Shown: positions 35,264 to 43,828, numbered from the stretch's first letter. The stretch: DNA of 64,000 nucleotides from Leptospira soteropolitanensis (GCF_026151655.1 NZ_JAMQPN010000002.1:1-64000); one strand, 5' to 3'. The notes: generated by a model from the sequence alone, not told the origin. Numbers and translations: made by a program.

Positions 35264-36115
35264 ATGATAAATTCTGGATTAACGGTGAATTTTCACCTAA
35301 CTAAAAACTGCAATTTCAGGTGTGGCTTTTGTTTTGCACATTTCAAGCAAACAGCCCATTTAGAATACAAAAATTCCGCCTCAATTGTGCAAGAGTTAAG
35401 AAACTTTGGTTTTAGAAAAATTAATTTTGCTGGTGGAGAACCTCTGCTTTATCGCAATTTTAACTTACTGCTAAAGTATTCAAAAAAAATAGGGTTCATA
35501 ACTTCCATTATAACTAATGGCTCAAGAATAGATCAAAACTGGGTTAAGGACATTGCTCCGCACTTGGATATTCTTGGAGTTAGTTGCGATAGCGGGAACA
35601 GAGAAACATTGCAACTTCTTGGAAGGGGCAATGGGACTAGTGTGGATCATACCAAAAGGGTTTTTGAATGGATCGATGAGGAATGCATTAAGTCTGGAGC
35701 TAGGATTTATAAGAAATTGAATTCCGTAGTGACTAAGTTAAATTGGAAGGAAAATATGTCTGATTTTGTTAAATCACTCAATATCCATAGATGGAAAGTT
35801 TTCCAGGTTTTGCGAATTGAAGGAGAAAATGAAATGAATTTTTCTGATTATCAAATATCAAATGAAGAATATTCATTTTTTCTAAAGACTCATAGTGGAC
35901 TTCCGAAGTATGGAGTTAAGATTATAGCTGAAGACAATTCTTTGATGACCAATTCTTATTTGATGGTAAATCCAAGTGGAAGATTTTACGACAACAATTC
36001 AGGTAGATATTACGAAAGTGATCCTATTCTTGAAGTAGGTGTGGAAAAAGCTCTTCAGCAAATTCATTTTTCAAAAGAAAATTTTACTCAGCGTAACGGA
36101 TTTTACTCAATATAG
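35264..36115 (+). CDS. Prokaryotic viperin (pVip), radical SAM antiviral enzyme
   Basis: The 283-residue protein is a radical SAM enzyme with C16-x3-C20-x2-C23 (CNFRCGFCF) for the 4Fe-4S cluster and GGEP at 57-60 for SAM. Beyond that it follows viperin closely: KINFAGGEP, VSCDS, GRGNG, KLNSVVTKLN, RWKVFQVLRIEGEN (176-189) and ILEVGVEKAL all have direct counterparts in vertebrate viperin. Viperins remove the 3'-hydroxyl of CTP and, in bacteria, also UTP or GTP. The products terminate phage RNA synthesis. Bacterial pVips often adjoin a nucleotide kinase; here none is seen, and a large nuclease-like gene is the neighbour. The frame is intact. Confidence 0.93.
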   Translation: MINSGLTVNFHLTKNCNFRCGFCFAHFKQTAHLEYKNSASIVQELRNFGFRKINFAGGEPLLYRNFNLLLKYSKKIGFITSIITNGSRIDQNWVKDIAPHLDILGVSCDSGNRETLQLLGRGNGTSVDHTKRVFEWIDEECIKSGARIYKKLNSVVTKLNWKENMSDFVKSLNIHRWKVFQVLRIEGENEMNFSDYQISNEEYSFFLKTHSGLPKYGVKIIAEDNSLMTNSYLMVNPSGRFYDNNSGRYYESDPILEVGVEKALQQIHFSKENFTQRNGFYSI

Positions 36116-36168
36116 ATTTTAGATTCCTTTAACAAATTCTATAGATAAATTCAAGAATGACTATTTTT

Positions 36169-36204
36169 GGGGGTTAGAGAAATCGAAGCCCCTTTTCTTT
36201 GTTT
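36169..36204 (+). terminator. Probable terminator after pVip
   Basis: GGGGGTT at 36169-36175 can pair with AAGCCCC at 36186-36192, followed by TTTTCTTTGTTTT. The hairpin lies about 55 bases after the pVip stop and fits an intrinsic terminator of the two-gene unit. Confidence 0.4.
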
Positions 36205-36259
36205 TAAACATTTTTCATATAGTCAATCGAGTGCTGGGGAAGAATGGTAACCTCTCCAA

Positions 36260-36712
36260 TTAGATTAAGACAATTTCGTATGATTGAAATCTTGCCAATA
36301 AATCTCTGGATAAATCATCAATATGGAGAACCACTTTTTGAATTTTGACTATGATTTCTTTATGAAAATTTGGAAAGAAAGGTTGAGTTTGGATTCCTTC
36401 CAGAATAGAAATTCCCGCCTCTAATGTGTCTCGAATATTCACTACATTTGCTTGGACGGATTCACCTAAATCGACCCCATTAAGATTGATAATTTTTTTT
36501 CCAAGGATAGTAATCGAAGGCGGATCCTCACCAACTTCAAGCATACTTTGCATGAGATCGAGTATCAATTTTATCTCATAGAAAAAGACAGAAATTTCTT
36601 TGAAATCATCGCTTCCAAATTCCTCTTTTACCAAGATCCAATTTGTTTGCTCAACTCTCTCTCTAAAGTGGGTTAGGTAGTTAGTAAAATCGGACGCACC
36701 AGAAGATGACAT
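36260..36712 (-). CDS. Unknown 150-residue helical protein
   Basis: The protein is soluble and mainly helical (FTNYLTHFRERVEQTNWILV, FFYEIKLILDLMQSMLEVG), with a central hydrophobic strand ITILGKKIINLNGVDLGE. No motif or family is recognised. It converges on pVip and lies inside the segment bracketed by the 17-bp inverted motif. Confidence 0.45.
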   Translation of the reverse strand: MSSSGASDFTNYLTHFRERVEQTNWILVKEEFGSDDFKEISVFFYEIKLILDLMQSMLEVGEDPPSITILGKKIINLNGVDLGESVQANVVNIRDTLEAGISILEGIQTQPFFPNFHKEIIVKIQKVVLHIDDLSRDLLARFQSYEIVLI

Positions 36713-36837
36713 TTCATAAGTAGAAAACGTGTTAGTTTATATGTATAGAATTTTTATATTCGGGCTTAGTTTTTATAATCAAGAGCATAAAAATAATTTA
36801 AATTTGTGCATAAATAGTTTTTCTTGAACCTGTTGAA

Positions 36838-36854
36838 TTGTCCCACCCTTCTGC
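36838..36854 (-). repeat. 17-bp motif, right copy of an inverted pair
   Basis: TTGTCCCACCCTTCTGC is the near-perfect reverse complement (16 of 17) of 33073-33089. With the upstream base it shares ATTGTCCCACCC with 15200-15211. It ends just upstream of a truncated exonuclease gene. Confidence 0.4.
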
Positions 36855-37002
36855 CTTACTATTCACTAAAAAATGAGGAATTTTTTTAAAAAAAGATACA
36901 AATGCGGGTCAGGTTCTAGTAACCACCCGAAGGGAATCTATACGAATCCGATATTCCCCTAACGTATGCTTTGGATACTTAGAGTGAGAATTTTGGTGAA
37001 GG

Positions 37003-37140
37003 ATGATAAAAAGTAAGGAAACGAAGTTGGAAGATAACAAAAATACATTTACTGCTATAGATTTTGAAACTGCCCAAGGATACCGATGGAGTATATGCCA
37101 GGTTATGGAACTCAAATGCATGATACTGAAGAAATTTTGA
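37003..37140 (+). pseudogene. Truncated DnaQ-like 3'-5' exonuclease
   Basis: The 45-codon frame reads NTFTAIDFETAQGYRWSICQ and V, the unmistakable first motif (ExoI, D-x-E) of DnaQ-family exonucleases. After QV it loses the expected continuation and stops at 37138. Motifs II and III are absent. It is a 5' fragment, probably left by an insertion or deletion at this point. Confidence 0.65.
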
Positions 37141-37406
37141 ATGGAATTGAATTTAGATATTTTAAAAAAATTATTTTCGTTATTAAGGGAAAAATTAATG
37201 CCCATGATCAAGTAGTTTTTAGTAAATTAATACAATATAATCCGATTATAGTTAGAACTTTTTCCGAAGGTCTGAATGAAAGTGAATTAAAATCTGTAAC
37301 TGAAGATATAGGGAAAAATTTGAATAAATTTATTAAAGTTAGCTTTGTATCTAATCGAACGAATATGAATTTGGAAATTTTGAAAAATAGATTAGAAATT
37401 GATTAG
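37086..37406 (+). CDS. Unknown protein or gene tail overlapping the exonuclease fragment
   Basis: A 106-codon frame overlaps the exonuclease fragment in another frame. The part after residue ~18 (NGIEFRYFKKIIFVIKGKIN, then SEGLNESELKSVTEDIGKNL) has normal protein composition. The first codons coincide with the end of the exonuclease relic, so the true gene may be a 3' fragment joined there, perhaps the remainder of an exonuclease gene after an internal deletion. I recognise no family. Confidence 0.4.
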   Translation: MEYMPGYGTQMHDTEEILNGIEFRYFKKIIFVIKGKINAHDQVVFSKLIQYNPIIVRTFSEGLNESELKSVTEDIGKNLNKFIKVSFVSNRTNMNLEILKNRLEID

Positions 37407-37493
37407 TGTGAGCACCCATAATAGATTTTTCTAAATTAAGTATTATATTAATTAGAAAAATAATTTTCGGGTCAATCAATAATTTGTTTTTGT

Positions 37494-37964
37494 TTAGTTT
37501 CTCCAATTCATTTTTTTGACCAAGTGAATGATCGGAATATCCCACTCATCTCGGATAACTACAGTTCTTCTTCGATTGAAATTTTCGATAAGTCTCGAAA
37601 GGGGGAATGTCTTCTGCTTTTGCTTCGAGACATGCATTCTGATTCGCTCCAGCTTTAGGATCATCAATTGAATTCTTTCTTCCTTCGTTTCATTCACTAT
37701 ATCTAAATTGGCGGATGCCAATGTATTTATCTTTCGATTCCATTTTCCTTTCTCAGATTCTTTGAAGTAAATATTATTTTTGATTTTGAATTTGTCATAG
37801 GTCATTCTTTTCCTTTCTATTTTTTCAAAATTCTTCCTACATAATCTGTAGACAGCTTTGTTCCAAGAAATTGGATTATTATAGACTTTTTCAAGTTCAT
37901 GTGTTAATACACTGTTTTCTAGATTTACAATGATAGATTTAATGATTTGATAATTGTAATTCAT
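37494..37964 (-). CDS. Unknown basic protein in the transposase-HNH unit
   Basis: The 156-residue protein is very basic (KNFEKIERKRMTYDKFKIKN, ENFNRRRTVVIRDEWDIPII) and overlaps the HNH gene by 26 bases, so it is translationally coupled to it. No family is recognised. It could be a passenger of the transposase element with a DNA- or RNA-binding role. That is inference from charge and position. Confidence 0.5.
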   Translation of the reverse strand: MNYNYQIIKSIIVNLENSVLTHELEKVYNNPISWNKAVYRLCRKNFEKIERKRMTYDKFKIKNNIYFKESEKGKWNRKINTLASANLDIVNETKEERIQLMILKLERIRMHVSKQKQKTFPLSRLIENFNRRRTVVIRDEWDIPIIHLVKKMNWRN

Positions 37965-38208
37965 TCTCTATGATTATTTTGCAAAGTTCTATAATTTCCT
38001 CTTTGGTTTTGAATCGTTTCAATTCCTTGAGTGACTTATCGATAAAACATAGGTTCACGAGTTCATGTTTACCTCCTTTCGATAATGGAATTATATGCTC
38101 AATTTCTACGTTTTCGTATGTTAGGGGGATTCCGCTTACGAAACATCGAAAATTTTGATCATTTAGTAGCTTCCTTATATGCCCAGCTCGTAATTTAAAC
38201 TTTTCCAT
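37939..38208 (-). CDS. Small HNH endonuclease
   Basis: The 89-residue protein has an HNH core: FRCFVSGIPL, then EIEHIIPLSKGGKHELVNLC, with the catalytic His in EHI, the Asn in VNLC and the C-terminal helical half of the beta-beta-alpha fold. It starts with RKLLNDQNFRC, as in many short phage-type HNH nucleases. Only one zinc-knuckle Cys pair is hinted at (RCF and NLC). Its ATG lies inside the last codons of the transposase gene, an overlap of 14 bases, which suggests coupled translation. It may be a passenger or an accessory nuclease of the element. Confidence 0.72.
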   Translation of the reverse strand: MEKFKLRAGHIRKLLNDQNFRCFVSGIPLTYENVEIEHIIPLSKGGKHELVNLCFIDKSLKELKRFKTKEEIIELCKIIIENELQLSNH

Positions 38209-39853
38209 AGTCTTTTACCTCCGTAAAATTTGAATAAATCAGATAATAGAGTTTCACCTTCTTGATTTTAAATTTAACGACTTTTCGGTATCTTTCGTTT
38301 CTTTCAATTATATCAGCAATTCCATACTCCATCCATTTTCGCAGAATGAAGGTAATCTCTCTTTTGTTCATTCTTAATTCATGGGAAATAGAATCCGCAT
38401 CATACCATTTCTGAGGTGAAATGTGAGTGTAGAGACTAAACGCTCTTTGATTGTATTCTATTTCATTTCGCATCCTTTCCTTTTGGTAGAAATTCATCCA
38501 ATAGTAGTCATTGTGCAATATTGCTGATCGATATGATTTATTGTATTTTAGAATATCAGCTTCGTTATACTGGTTGATGAGTTTCTTATCTCTAAACCTG
38601 CCTCGTTCCTGGATTGTTAGGGGTTGATATGCAAAGTCAGAGAGACTATGAGTGGAAATAGTTTGGGAATAGTGGAAATCACCAAAGCCAACAGTTTTAG
38701 ATCCCCCCAAGGTCAGTAAATCCTTCAGTTCAGGCACAAACCTTACATTCCCTAAGAAACTTAACTCATTCAGAGCCAACTGACTCCACTTCGGAGAGAT
38801 GTATCCATAACTACGGAAACTCTGCTTCAATATGTTATTCCTTGCTTCGGCACCATTGCTAGAGACTCCATCCTTACTCACCCAGCGTTCACGGCTCATA
38901 TTGTATCTGGGGTCGTTTGATTTCTTCGAGTGGTTCACAGAGCGATGGTTAGGTCTATCCCATAGGAATCCATATCCCTCATCTGTGAATAGAGTTACAT
39001 TCTTTGGGATGGTTTCTTCTAAGTCTTTCTCTAGGTAGTGTTGGTTATTCAAAGGAATCGATTTGTAGAAAGTCATCCCACCGTTGATGCCAATCGTATG
39101 GACTAGAGTTCCGATTTGGTGTCCTCCAATGGAATTAGAAGCATAGATGGATGCAGTTCCTCCCTTGAATCGTCTTGATCTATGTTTATTGGCTCTTAAG
39201 GATGATGAGTATAACACCACTGAGTCGGCTACTGCAACAGGCTGATTTTTAAGGGTTTCCTTGAGGTCACCTTCCTGTGGTAGTCTGAAGTTCTTAGAGG
39301 ATTCTTCTAGCTCCTTGTATAACTGTTCCCTGAGTGATTCATTGAGATGTGAGAAGAATACCTGGATACGTTTCTTCAGATAGTAAGCTGTCTTATATGG
39401 AAGTCCTAGTTTTCTTGCAATCTCCTTAGAAGTCATTGTCTTTGGGTATTGTAAGATCTGGTCTTGTATGGTGTAGGAGATATAGGCTAGAGGTAGTTTG
39501 ATGTTTTGGAAAGGTGTGTTGGCTGTGATGCTGATCTGTTTGTGGCAGTGAGAACATCGTGCAATGGTTTCTTTCCCTTTTAGTCTTAAGAAGTTGAGGG
39601 AAGGGTTCTCCAGGGACTTAGGGCAGTTGCATCTTTTGGGATAGATGGTGCTCAGGATAGAGAGAGTCCTAAGAGTGTATTCTCTTTTGATTGGTTCATT
39701 GTCTATGGGAGATAGGTTCTTAGCGGGTTTTGTATAAGTAGTTTTAGTGAACTTAGGGAGAAAGGGAGAATAGAAGTATTTGGAGTTTCTATATGAAGGA
39801 TTGGGTTCTTTGGTGATACGTCCCCTTCGAGCAGTGGAAATCACCAAAGCCAA
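38195..39853 (-). CDS. IS1595-like transposase with C-terminal extension
   Basis: This 552-residue protein has a zinc-ribbon (CNCPKSLENP ... RCSHCHKQISITANT), a helix-turn-helix (TSKEIARKLGLPYKTAYYLK) and a DDE-like core. VAVADSVVLYSS, LFTDEGYGFLW and SSNGAEARNNILKQSFRSYG are the positions of the catalytic residues in IS1595/ISXO2-type transposases. From ~395 on there is an added domain with a winged helix (DSISHELRMNKREITFILRK), which is not usual. The TTG start lies inside the residue of an upstream partial copy, so the native N-terminus may be shorter. HNH and basic-protein genes overlap its 3' end. No terminal repeats were found by eye. Confidence 0.72.
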   Translation of the reverse strand: MALVISTARRGRITKEPNPSYRNSKYFYSPFLPKFTKTTYTKPAKNLSPIDNEPIKREYTLRTLSILSTIYPKRCNCPKSLENPSLNFLRLKGKETIARCSHCHKQISITANTPFQNIKLPLAYISYTIQDQILQYPKTMTSKEIARKLGLPYKTAYYLKKRIQVFFSHLNESLREQLYKELEESSKNFRLPQEGDLKETLKNQPVAVADSVVLYSSSLRANKHRSRRFKGGTASIYASNSIGGHQIGTLVHTIGINGGMTFYKSIPLNNQHYLEKDLEETIPKNVTLFTDEGYGFLWDRPNHRSVNHSKKSNDPRYNMSRERWVSKDGVSSNGAEARNNILKQSFRSYGYISPKWSQLALNELSFLGNVRFVPELKDLLTLGGSKTVGFGDFHYSQTISTHSLSDFAYQPLTIQERGRFRDKKLINQYNEADILKYNKSYRSAILHNDYYWMNFYQKERMRNEIEYNQRAFSLYTHISPQKWYDADSISHELRMNKREITFILRKWMEYGIADIIERNERYRKVVKFKIKKVKLYYLIYSNFTEVKDYGKV

Positions 39854-40994
39854 CAGTTTTAGATCCCCCCAAAGTCAGTAGTTCCTTCAATTCAGGCACA
39901 AACCTTACATTCCCAAGAAAACTTAACTCATTCAGAGCCAACTGACTCCACTTCGGAGAGATGTATCCATACGAACGGAAACTCTGCTTCAATATGTTGT
40001 TCCTAGCTTCTGCACCATTGGAACTCACACCATCCTTACTCACCCAACGTTCACGGCTCATATTGTATCTGGGGTCATTACTTTTCTTCGAATGATTCAC
40101 AGATTTATGGTTAGGTCTATCCCATAGGAATCCATATCCTTCATCTGTGAATAGTGTTACATTCTTTGGAATGGTTTCTTCTAAGTCCTTCTCTAAGTAA
40201 TGTTGGTTATTGAGTGGAATCGATTTGTAGAAAGTCATACCACCGTTGATGCCAATCGTATGGACAAGGGTTCCTATCTGGTGTCCTCCAATGGAATTCG
40301 ATGCATAGATGGATGCCGTTCCTCCCTTGAATCGTCTCGATCTAAGTTTGTTGGCTCTAAGGCTTGAGGAATATAACAACACTGAGTCGGCTACTGCAAC
40401 AGGCTGATTTTAAGGGTTTGCTTGAGGTCACCTTCCTGTGGTAGTCTGAAGTTTTTAGAGGATTCTTCTAGTTCTTTGTATAACTGTTCCCTGAGTGTTT
40501 CATTGAGATGTGAGAAGAATACCTGGATTCTCTTGCGTAAGTAGTATGCTGTCTTGTATGGAAGTCCTAGTTTTCTTGCGATCTCTTTGGAAGTCATTGT
40601 CTTAGGGTATTGTAAGATTTGGTCTTGGATGGTGTAGGAGATAAAGGCTAGTGGTAGTTTGATGTTTTGGAAGGGTGTGTTTGCTGTGATGCTGATTTGT
40701 TTGTGGCAGTGAGAGCATCTGGCAATGGATTCTTTCTCTTTTAGTCTTAAGAAGTTAAGATTAGGGTTCTCTAGGGACTTAGGGCAGTTGCATCTTTTGG
40801 GATAGATTGTGCTCAGGATAGAGAGAGTTCTAAGAGTGTATTCTCTTTTGATTGGTTCATTGTCTATGGGAGAGAGGTTCTTAGTAGGTTTTGTATATGT
40901 AGTTCTAGTGAACTTAGGGAGGAAGGGTGAGAAGAAGAATTGTGAGTTTCTATTTGAAGGATTGGGGTCTTTGGTGTACGTCCCCTTCGAGCAG
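39838..40994 (-). pseudogene. Decayed tandem copy of the transposase gene
   Basis: This stretch repeats the first ~1160 bases of the transposase gene at about 90% identity. It has at least two one-base deletions: near 40978 (GTACACC for GTATCACC) and near 40412 (four T for five). Each breaks the frame. It ends at GFGDFH, where it joins the start of the intact copy through CTGCTCGAAGGGGACGTA, present at both 5' ends. The C-terminal extension is missing from it. It is a partial direct duplication and cannot make a transposase. Confidence 0.8.
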
Positions 40995-41080
40995 AATCCT
41001 TATCATCACAAAACTATTGTCATATATAATGAAATCGACTTGAGAACGGTTTTGTGAGCTAAGTTTTTGCAACTGAAAAG

Positions 41081-41288
41081 TTATTTTTTTTCCTCATCGT
41101 CTGTTGGGTTTTCCAGAACAGTTCTCCAATACTCCATAAGCTGGTAAGTAATCCTTCCATAAAAGACAGCATCAGCACTTCTTTAGCTAAGAAGCGTAAT
41201 GTTGATGGATCTCTTTGTCAGGAATTCCTGACGTATGGTCACAAAATCCACCAAGGGTCATATTGATCGCCGCAATCATCTTTCTTAT
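41081..41288 (-). pseudogene. Broken dihydrofolate-reductase-family (RibD-C type) gene
   Basis: The minus strand reads RKMIAAINMTLGGFCDHTSG followed by IPDKEIHQHYA. After a small indel in another frame come RSADAVFYGRITYQLMEYWR and TVLENPTDDEEKK. This is the N-terminal half of a DHFR/RibD-C family protein, whose members usually start MRKIIAAINMTLDGF. The start ATG is now ATA, the frame is broken near 41190, and the C-terminal half is absent. It lies where the accessory DNA meets the conserved chromosome, so it may mark an insertion scar. Confidence 0.65.
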
Positions 41289-41295
41289 ATCGTTA

Positions 41296-42180
41296 TTACC
41301 GTAGATACTTTTGAAAGAATCCTACTGCTTGAGACTCTGCTTCCTTCGGCGCAAAATTCCAAAGACGTTCATGACGATGGCATTCAGGAGACCAGAGAGA
41401 CTTTGGCTCACCAGCCTTTGCAAATAAATCTAAAGCATGATGGTAATCAACGTAATCATCCATTTTGCAATGGAATATTGCAATTGGTCTTGGACTAATC
41501 GATGCAATTTTATCAATGGGCCTTACTGAATCTATATCCATATCCCCACGAAGGTTTAAAGCAAGTTTTACCACTGGAATGAGTGGGTAATAAGGAATTC
41601 CGAAATCTCGTTTTGCTGATTCAACCAAAACATCAATAGCACTTCCATACCCACTACTAAAAATTCCAGCTTGGATTTCCGGATGATCTGCCATTGCAAT
41701 GATACTTGTTGCCGAACCCATAGAAAATCCAAAGATACCAATCTTATTGTAGCCGTTTGTCTTTAGATAGGATAGCGCAGCCTCAATATCTTTTTGTTCA
41801 TGAAATCCCATAGATGCAAAACCACCGTGATTTCTTCTCAGACTCAAAAGAAGTAAATTGTAACCGGCGGCATTTAGACTTTTCGCAAAACGAAGGCCTT
41901 CGTTTCTTTGACCGCCATGCCCATGTACGAGAAGAATGGTTGCCTTCGCATTTTTAGCAGGAATCCAGTAACTAACAAGGTTAAGTTTATCCTGGGTTTT
42001 GATTTCCACTTCCTGGAATTCTAATCCTAATTCCGCTGGCCCATTGCAATATACATGGTGTTCGGCGTTGCATTTTACTTTTGGATATAGAACCAAACTA
42101 GAAAAATAATAAGATGCAATGACAAGTAAAATGATACTAATCGTCAAAAAGGAAAGTAAATACTTTTGAATTCGTTTCAT
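41296..42180 (-). CDS. Alpha/beta hydrolase, membrane-anchored
   Basis: The 294-residue protein has an N-terminal membrane anchor (LLSFLTISIILLVIASYYF), then an alpha/beta-hydrolase domain. LLVHGHGGQRNEG holds the oxyanion-hole loop, GIFGFSMGSATS the nucleophile Ser near residue 154, HCKMDDYVDYHHA the Asp and PECHRHERLW the His. The substrate is unknown; this group includes serine aminopeptidase-like and acyl hydrolases. It is the first intact gene on the conserved side of the window and is divergent from the DUF1499 gene. Confidence 0.82.
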   Translation of the reverse strand: MKRIQKYLLSFLTISIILLVIASYYFSSLVLYPKVKCNAEHHVYCNGPAELGLEFQEVEIKTQDKLNLVSYWIPAKNAKATILLVHGHGGQRNEGLRFAKSLNAAGYNLLLLSLRRNHGGFASMGFHEQKDIEAALSYLKTNGYNKIGIFGFSMGSATSIIAMADHPEIQAGIFSSGYGSAIDVLVESAKRDFGIPYYPLIPVVKLALNLRGDMDIDSVRPIDKIASISPRPIAIFHCKMDDYVDYHHALDLFAKAGEPKSLWSPECHRHERLWNFAPKEAESQAVGFFQKYLR

Positions 42181-42250
42181 GAGCGATTAAAAATCTGGAT
42201 TTTTACAAATTCTGCAAGTAAAAATTCAAATGTTTTCAAATTTAGGAGAT

Positions 42251-42682
42251 ATGGAATCGGCATTGTCAGTTTTTTTTATTTGCTGTATGAGTGTTCTTAG
42301 CCCGCTTTCCGGCGTGACAGAAGGGGAACTAAGAGGGTGCCCACCTTCACCTAACTGTGTTTCTAGCCAGAGTATGCAATACAATTTTATTCACAAAGTG
42401 GATCCCATCACTTACACAACGACAAAACAAGTGGCGTATGAAAGGATATCAAAATATTTCCATGAATCAGAAAACATTTGGATCAGCGAAGAAAAAGAGG
42501 GCGAATACATTCGTGTCATTTTTTTCACTAAAGTATTTCGATTTCCTGATCGAGTGGAGATCTATTTCCCGGAAGATAAACAAGAAGCACAAATTAGGTC
42601 TCAATCTATATTGGGCTTATGGGATATTTTTGCTAATCGGAGGCGAGTGAATCAGTTTCGAGAGTTACTTGCAAAAGAATAA
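42251..42682 (+). CDS. DUF1499-family secreted protein
   Basis: I start at ATG 42251, 4 bases after AGGAG at 42243-42247, rather than at an earlier in-frame codon without such a site. The signal peptide (SALSVFFICCMSVLSPLSG) is followed by RGCPPSPNCVSSQS, the hallmark of DUF1499, and then an IWISEEKEGEYIRVIFFTK strand pair and a VEIYFPEDKQEAQIRSQS segment. DUF1499 proteins are small, usually exported, and of unknown role. Confidence 0.8.
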   Translation: MESALSVFFICCMSVLSPLSGVTEGELRGCPPSPNCVSSQSMQYNFIHKVDPITYTTTKQVAYERISKYFHESENIWISEEKEGEYIRVIFFTKVFRFPDRVEIYFPEDKQEAQIRSQSILGLWDIFANRRRVNQFRELLAKE

Positions 42683-42699
42683 GCTTGTATACGAATGTA

Positions 42700-43800
42700 C
42701 TAATGTAGTAAGTTGTTATGTGATAAAAAGGAAATCCCTCCAACGATTCTTTCTATTTTAGCTCCAAAAAGCCAATCTCCGAGAATTGTGATTCCCGTTT
42801 CTTTACAGAGTTTTTTCCATTCTTCAAATTCCTCTGTGTCTAGATTTAGCGATCCCTCTCTTCCTAAAAGCGGTATCTGTGCTTGTGCATACTTCCACCG
42901 ATGCTGCCAAATTAGGTCTGGTTCTGGTGCATCAAAAATATTTTTTAGACCCTCCATAAGTATTTCTTTGGCTTTTAGAGATGGATTTTTTTTCTCATCC
43001 ATCCAATCTTCAAAATAAGTTTCAGAAAAAATGGCTCCAAATTGTACAAGAAGGGCTGAACCATTATGAAAATCTTTAGGGTACTTTAGACTTTCCCAAC
43101 TTTGATACTCCCAATCTTCGCCTCGATTTAGTGTTGTTGTAACGGGAATGGGCAAATTTGGATCTAACGAAAGTTTTTTCCAATTTGGTTTCCATTCATC
43201 CCAATAAAAATAACTAACCAAAGTTTTACGATAATCATTGTAATTTTTTAAAAAATCAAACCAACGCTTTAGATTTTGATTTTTTTCAGATGAATGAAAA
43301 ATTTCTAAAATTTGAGGTATCGGAAGAGTAAGGATGATGGATTTTGCCGTTATAGTTTTTATCTTTTTATCAGGTGAAATCCAAAAATTTAAATTCCAGG
43401 TTTTTTCATCTGTCAATTTTAAGTTCTTTAATGTATGACTCTGAATTGGTTTTACATTGCCTAACATGGACGATACCAAGTTTGCCATTCCATTCTCAGG
43501 ATAAAAATGTGTATTATCATAGATTGGTTTGAATGCTACATTCACTGAATATGATTTCCAAATTTCGGAAATAGAATAGTTTGTTTCTTTTCCTAACAAG
43601 CGAACCTTCATTAAGTCAGAAAACATTGTGGCTCCAAAGTCAAAACTGGATGGTGCGTTTCTTAATTTACTAGAAAGTCTTCCTCCAGGCATTCTCCCTT
43701 TATCATAAACTACCACTTCAGGTTTTAACATGGCAACAGTTGCACCAGAGACTCCGGCTCCGACAACCACTGGTACTTGGTAACAATAGTTTGGATTCAT
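42700..43800 (-). CDS. Renalase-like FAD-dependent oxidoreductase
   Basis: The 366-residue protein begins with a Rossmann dinucleotide-binding fold: VVVGAGVSGATVAML (residues ~11-25), VVVYDKGRMPGGRLSSK with the second FAD strand and GGR loop, and FDFGATMFSD. The C-terminus ends in the FAD-closing motif TILGDWLFGAKIERIVGGIS. This is the renalase / amine-oxidase-like family, which oxidises NAD(P)H isomers or amines. Substrate is not known in spirochaetes. The frame is intact and convergent with DUF1499. Confidence 0.8.
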   Translation of the reverse strand: MNPNYCYQVPVVVGAGVSGATVAMLKPEVVVYDKGRMPGGRLSSKLRNAPSSFDFGATMFSDLMKVRLLGKETNYSISEIWKSYSVNVAFKPIYDNTHFYPENGMANLVSSMLGNVKPIQSHTLKNLKLTDEKTWNLNFWISPDKKIKTITAKSIILTLPIPQILEIFHSSEKNQNLKRWFDFLKNYNDYRKTLVSYFYWDEWKPNWKKLSLDPNLPIPVTTTLNRGEDWEYQSWESLKYPKDFHNGSALLVQFGAIFSETYFEDWMDEKKNPSLKAKEILMEGLKNIFDAPEPDLIWQHRWKYAQAQIPLLGREGSLNLDTEEFEEWKKLCKETGITILGDWLFGAKIERIVGGISFLSHNNLLH

Positions 43801-43828
43801 ATATGCTCGCTAAAGAAGCAAGTTATGA

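Noticed and set aside
36909..37211. 100-codon minus-strand frame
   Set aside because: It is the antisense of the DnaQ-like fragment and its neighbour, which have a recognisable motif on the plus strand.
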